A stretch of DNA of 7,514 bases from contig JAJTBM010000140.1 in assembly GCA_021286885.1 (NCBI GenBank), positions 1-7,514 of the forward strand. The letters run 5' to 3'. Origin of the DNA: Rhodocyclales bacterium. GTDB lineage: Bacteria; Pseudomonadota; Gammaproteobacteria; Burkholderiales; Rhodocyclaceae. Under the pieces are notes generated by a model. It was not told the origin of the DNA, did no database searches, and saw nothing but the letters and a program-made list of their open reading frames with translations. Below, in pieces: positions 6,762-7,514 of the stretch; the stretch's first letter is position 1; each line of letters starts with the position of its first letter. Position numbers and translations under genes: made by a program.

Positions 6762-6804
6762 TCGGGCCCGAACAGCATCGAGGGTTTCCCCAGTCCACGA
6801 CTGG
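6762..6804. repeat. Cluster of three small inverted repeats between the Fic and ATPase genes
   Basis: Three perfect dyads lie within 43 bases: TCGGGCCCGA at 6762-6771, GGGTTTCCC (3-base arms) at 6782-6790, and CCAGTC-CAC-GACTGG at 6790-6804 (6-base arms, 3-base loop). They follow the Fic stop at 6815 by about 10 bases and precede the ATPase start by more than 100 bases. No T-run follows in the minus direction, so this is not a standard intrinsic terminator. The dyads could be an operator, an mRNA processing site or chance in GC-rich DNA. The remainder of the 169-base gap (6646-6814) shows no convincing gene or promoter. Confidence 0.5.
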
Positions 6805-6814
6805 CCAATGGGAT

Positions 6815-7514
6815 TCATCGCTTCCCCCCTGATAAACTCGCCTGGGCCGTAGTTGCTTGCCCGATAGCTTGCGGTAACTGTTCCCACTTGGCCGCACGGC
6901 CTTTGCCCGTGGGCGTGATCAGCCCTTCGGCTTTCATGGCCCGCAAGACGACACGCACCATGTCGCGGCTGATGCCCGGGCAGGCATCTTCGATTTCGGA
7001 GATAGAGAACGGCAGGCTTCTCTTGAGGATTTCAGCGCGCACACGCTCGCCTTTCGCACCGCGCCCACGTTCAATGGCGCCGACACGTTCTTCGAACTCC
7101 TGGTATGCCCGCAGCAGAGCTCCCCAGAAGTAGTCCAGCCAGGGAGCAATATCGTGGGTGCCGTTATGCCAGCCTTGCGAACTGGCCTCCAGCGCTTCGG
7201 AATAGCGCGCCTTCGACGCTTCAAAGATACGCTCCAGGCTGATGAAGCGGCCCACCGCGTAGTCGAAGTGGTAGAGCAATTGCAGGGTCAGCAGCCGCGC
7301 CATGGGGCCGTTGCCCTTCAAGAAGGGGTGGATGCAGAGGAAATCGAGGACGACCAGCGGCACCAGCACCAGTGGGTCAGCCAGATGTTGATCCTGTGCC
7401 GTGCGGTAGCGCGCAATCAGATCGGTCATCGCCACAGGCTGGGAGCAAATGCGTGGGCTGCTATCGGGGGGGCACTCGATGATGTCGTTGGTGGTGGCTT
7501 GCCAGCCCCCACCC
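6815..7514 (-). CDS. Fic-domain protein with C-terminal winged helix, N-terminus beyond the right edge, altered Fic motif
   Basis: The frame is open from the right edge to TGA at 6815-6817, about 232 residues. Upstream of the GTG at 7435 it continues with GGGWQATTNDIIE, which resembles the conserved GxW...N-x-I segment preceding the Fic core in this family. That GTG is therefore internal and the true start lies outside. The Fic core follows: LVVLDFLCIHPFLKGNGPMARLLTLQ. Fic enzymes usually transfer AMP from ATP to a protein hydroxyl, using HPFx(D/E)GNGRxxR. Here the His is kept, but the Mg-binding D/E is Lys (codon 7318-7316) and the first Arg is Pro (codon 7306-7304); the second Arg is kept. 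A winged helix follows near the C-terminus (SISEIEDACPGISRDMVRVV, then GLITPTGKGRAAKW), suggesting DNA binding or self-control. Fic proteins of this type often sit in restriction-modification or defence loci. Whether this one is active is open. Confidence 0.88.
   Translation of the reverse strand, partial: GGGWQATTNDIIECPPDSSPRICSQPVAMTDLIARYRTAQDQHLADPLVLVPLVVLDFLCIHPFLKGNGPMARLLTLQLLYHFDYAVGRFISLERIFEASKARYSEALEASSQGWHNGTHDIAPWLDYFWGALLRAYQEFEERVGAIERGRGAKGERVRAEILKRSLPFSISEIEDACPGISRDMVRVVLRAMKAEGLITPTGKGRAAKWEQLPQAIGQATTAQASLSGGKR

Noticed and set aside
6661..6897. A 78-codon minus-strand frame ending just before the ATPase ribosome-binding site, with possible inner starts giving a leader peptide of about 30 residues.
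   Set aside because: Its first third overlaps the Fic C-terminus in another frame, there is no good ribosome-binding site for the inner ATGs, and the composition looks non-coding.

Overview
The window looks like a high-GC betaproteobacterial chromosome, plausibly of the Rhodocyclaceae/Azospira kind. That placement rests on base composition, protein flavour and the orn // M48 peptidase-rsgA arrangement; it is an inference, not proven. Two parts can be told apart. Positions 1 to about 5044 are dense, very GC-rich core-type genes. Positions about 5090 to 7514 are a less GC-rich, all-minus-strand accessory block.

Left part. A LysR-type regulator (minus, cut by the left edge) faces a TauE/SafE-family membrane exporter (plus) across a 99-base gap that holds a LysR-type T-N11-A dyad. 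A GNAT acetyltransferase follows the exporter. Convergent to it is a minus-strand pair: orn (oligoribonuclease, all DEDDh residues present) and, joined by an ATGA overlap, a 50-residue single-pass membrane protein that is easily missed. Divergent from orn runs a plus-strand pair: an M48 (Ste24-like) zinc metallopeptidase and rsgA, the 30S-maturation GTPase, only 3 bases apart.

Right part. Converging on the end of rsgA is a minus-strand set, given here in transcription order. First comes a Fic-domain protein with a C-terminal winged helix. Its reading frame runs open off the right edge, and its Fic motif is altered to HPFLKGNGP. Next is a 169-base gap holding three small inverted repeats. Then comes an ABC/SMC-like AAA ATPase with intact Walker A and B motifs. 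Last is a 181-residue protein with an ExK motif resembling PD-(D/E)XK nucleases, starting inside the ATPase stop codon (ATGA). The tight ATPase plus putative nuclease pair, next to a Fic gene and with different base composition, is the best candidate for a little-described anti-phage or genome-conflict module. I could not match it to a named system from sequence alone. No tRNA, rRNA, CRISPR array, transposase or integrase was seen.
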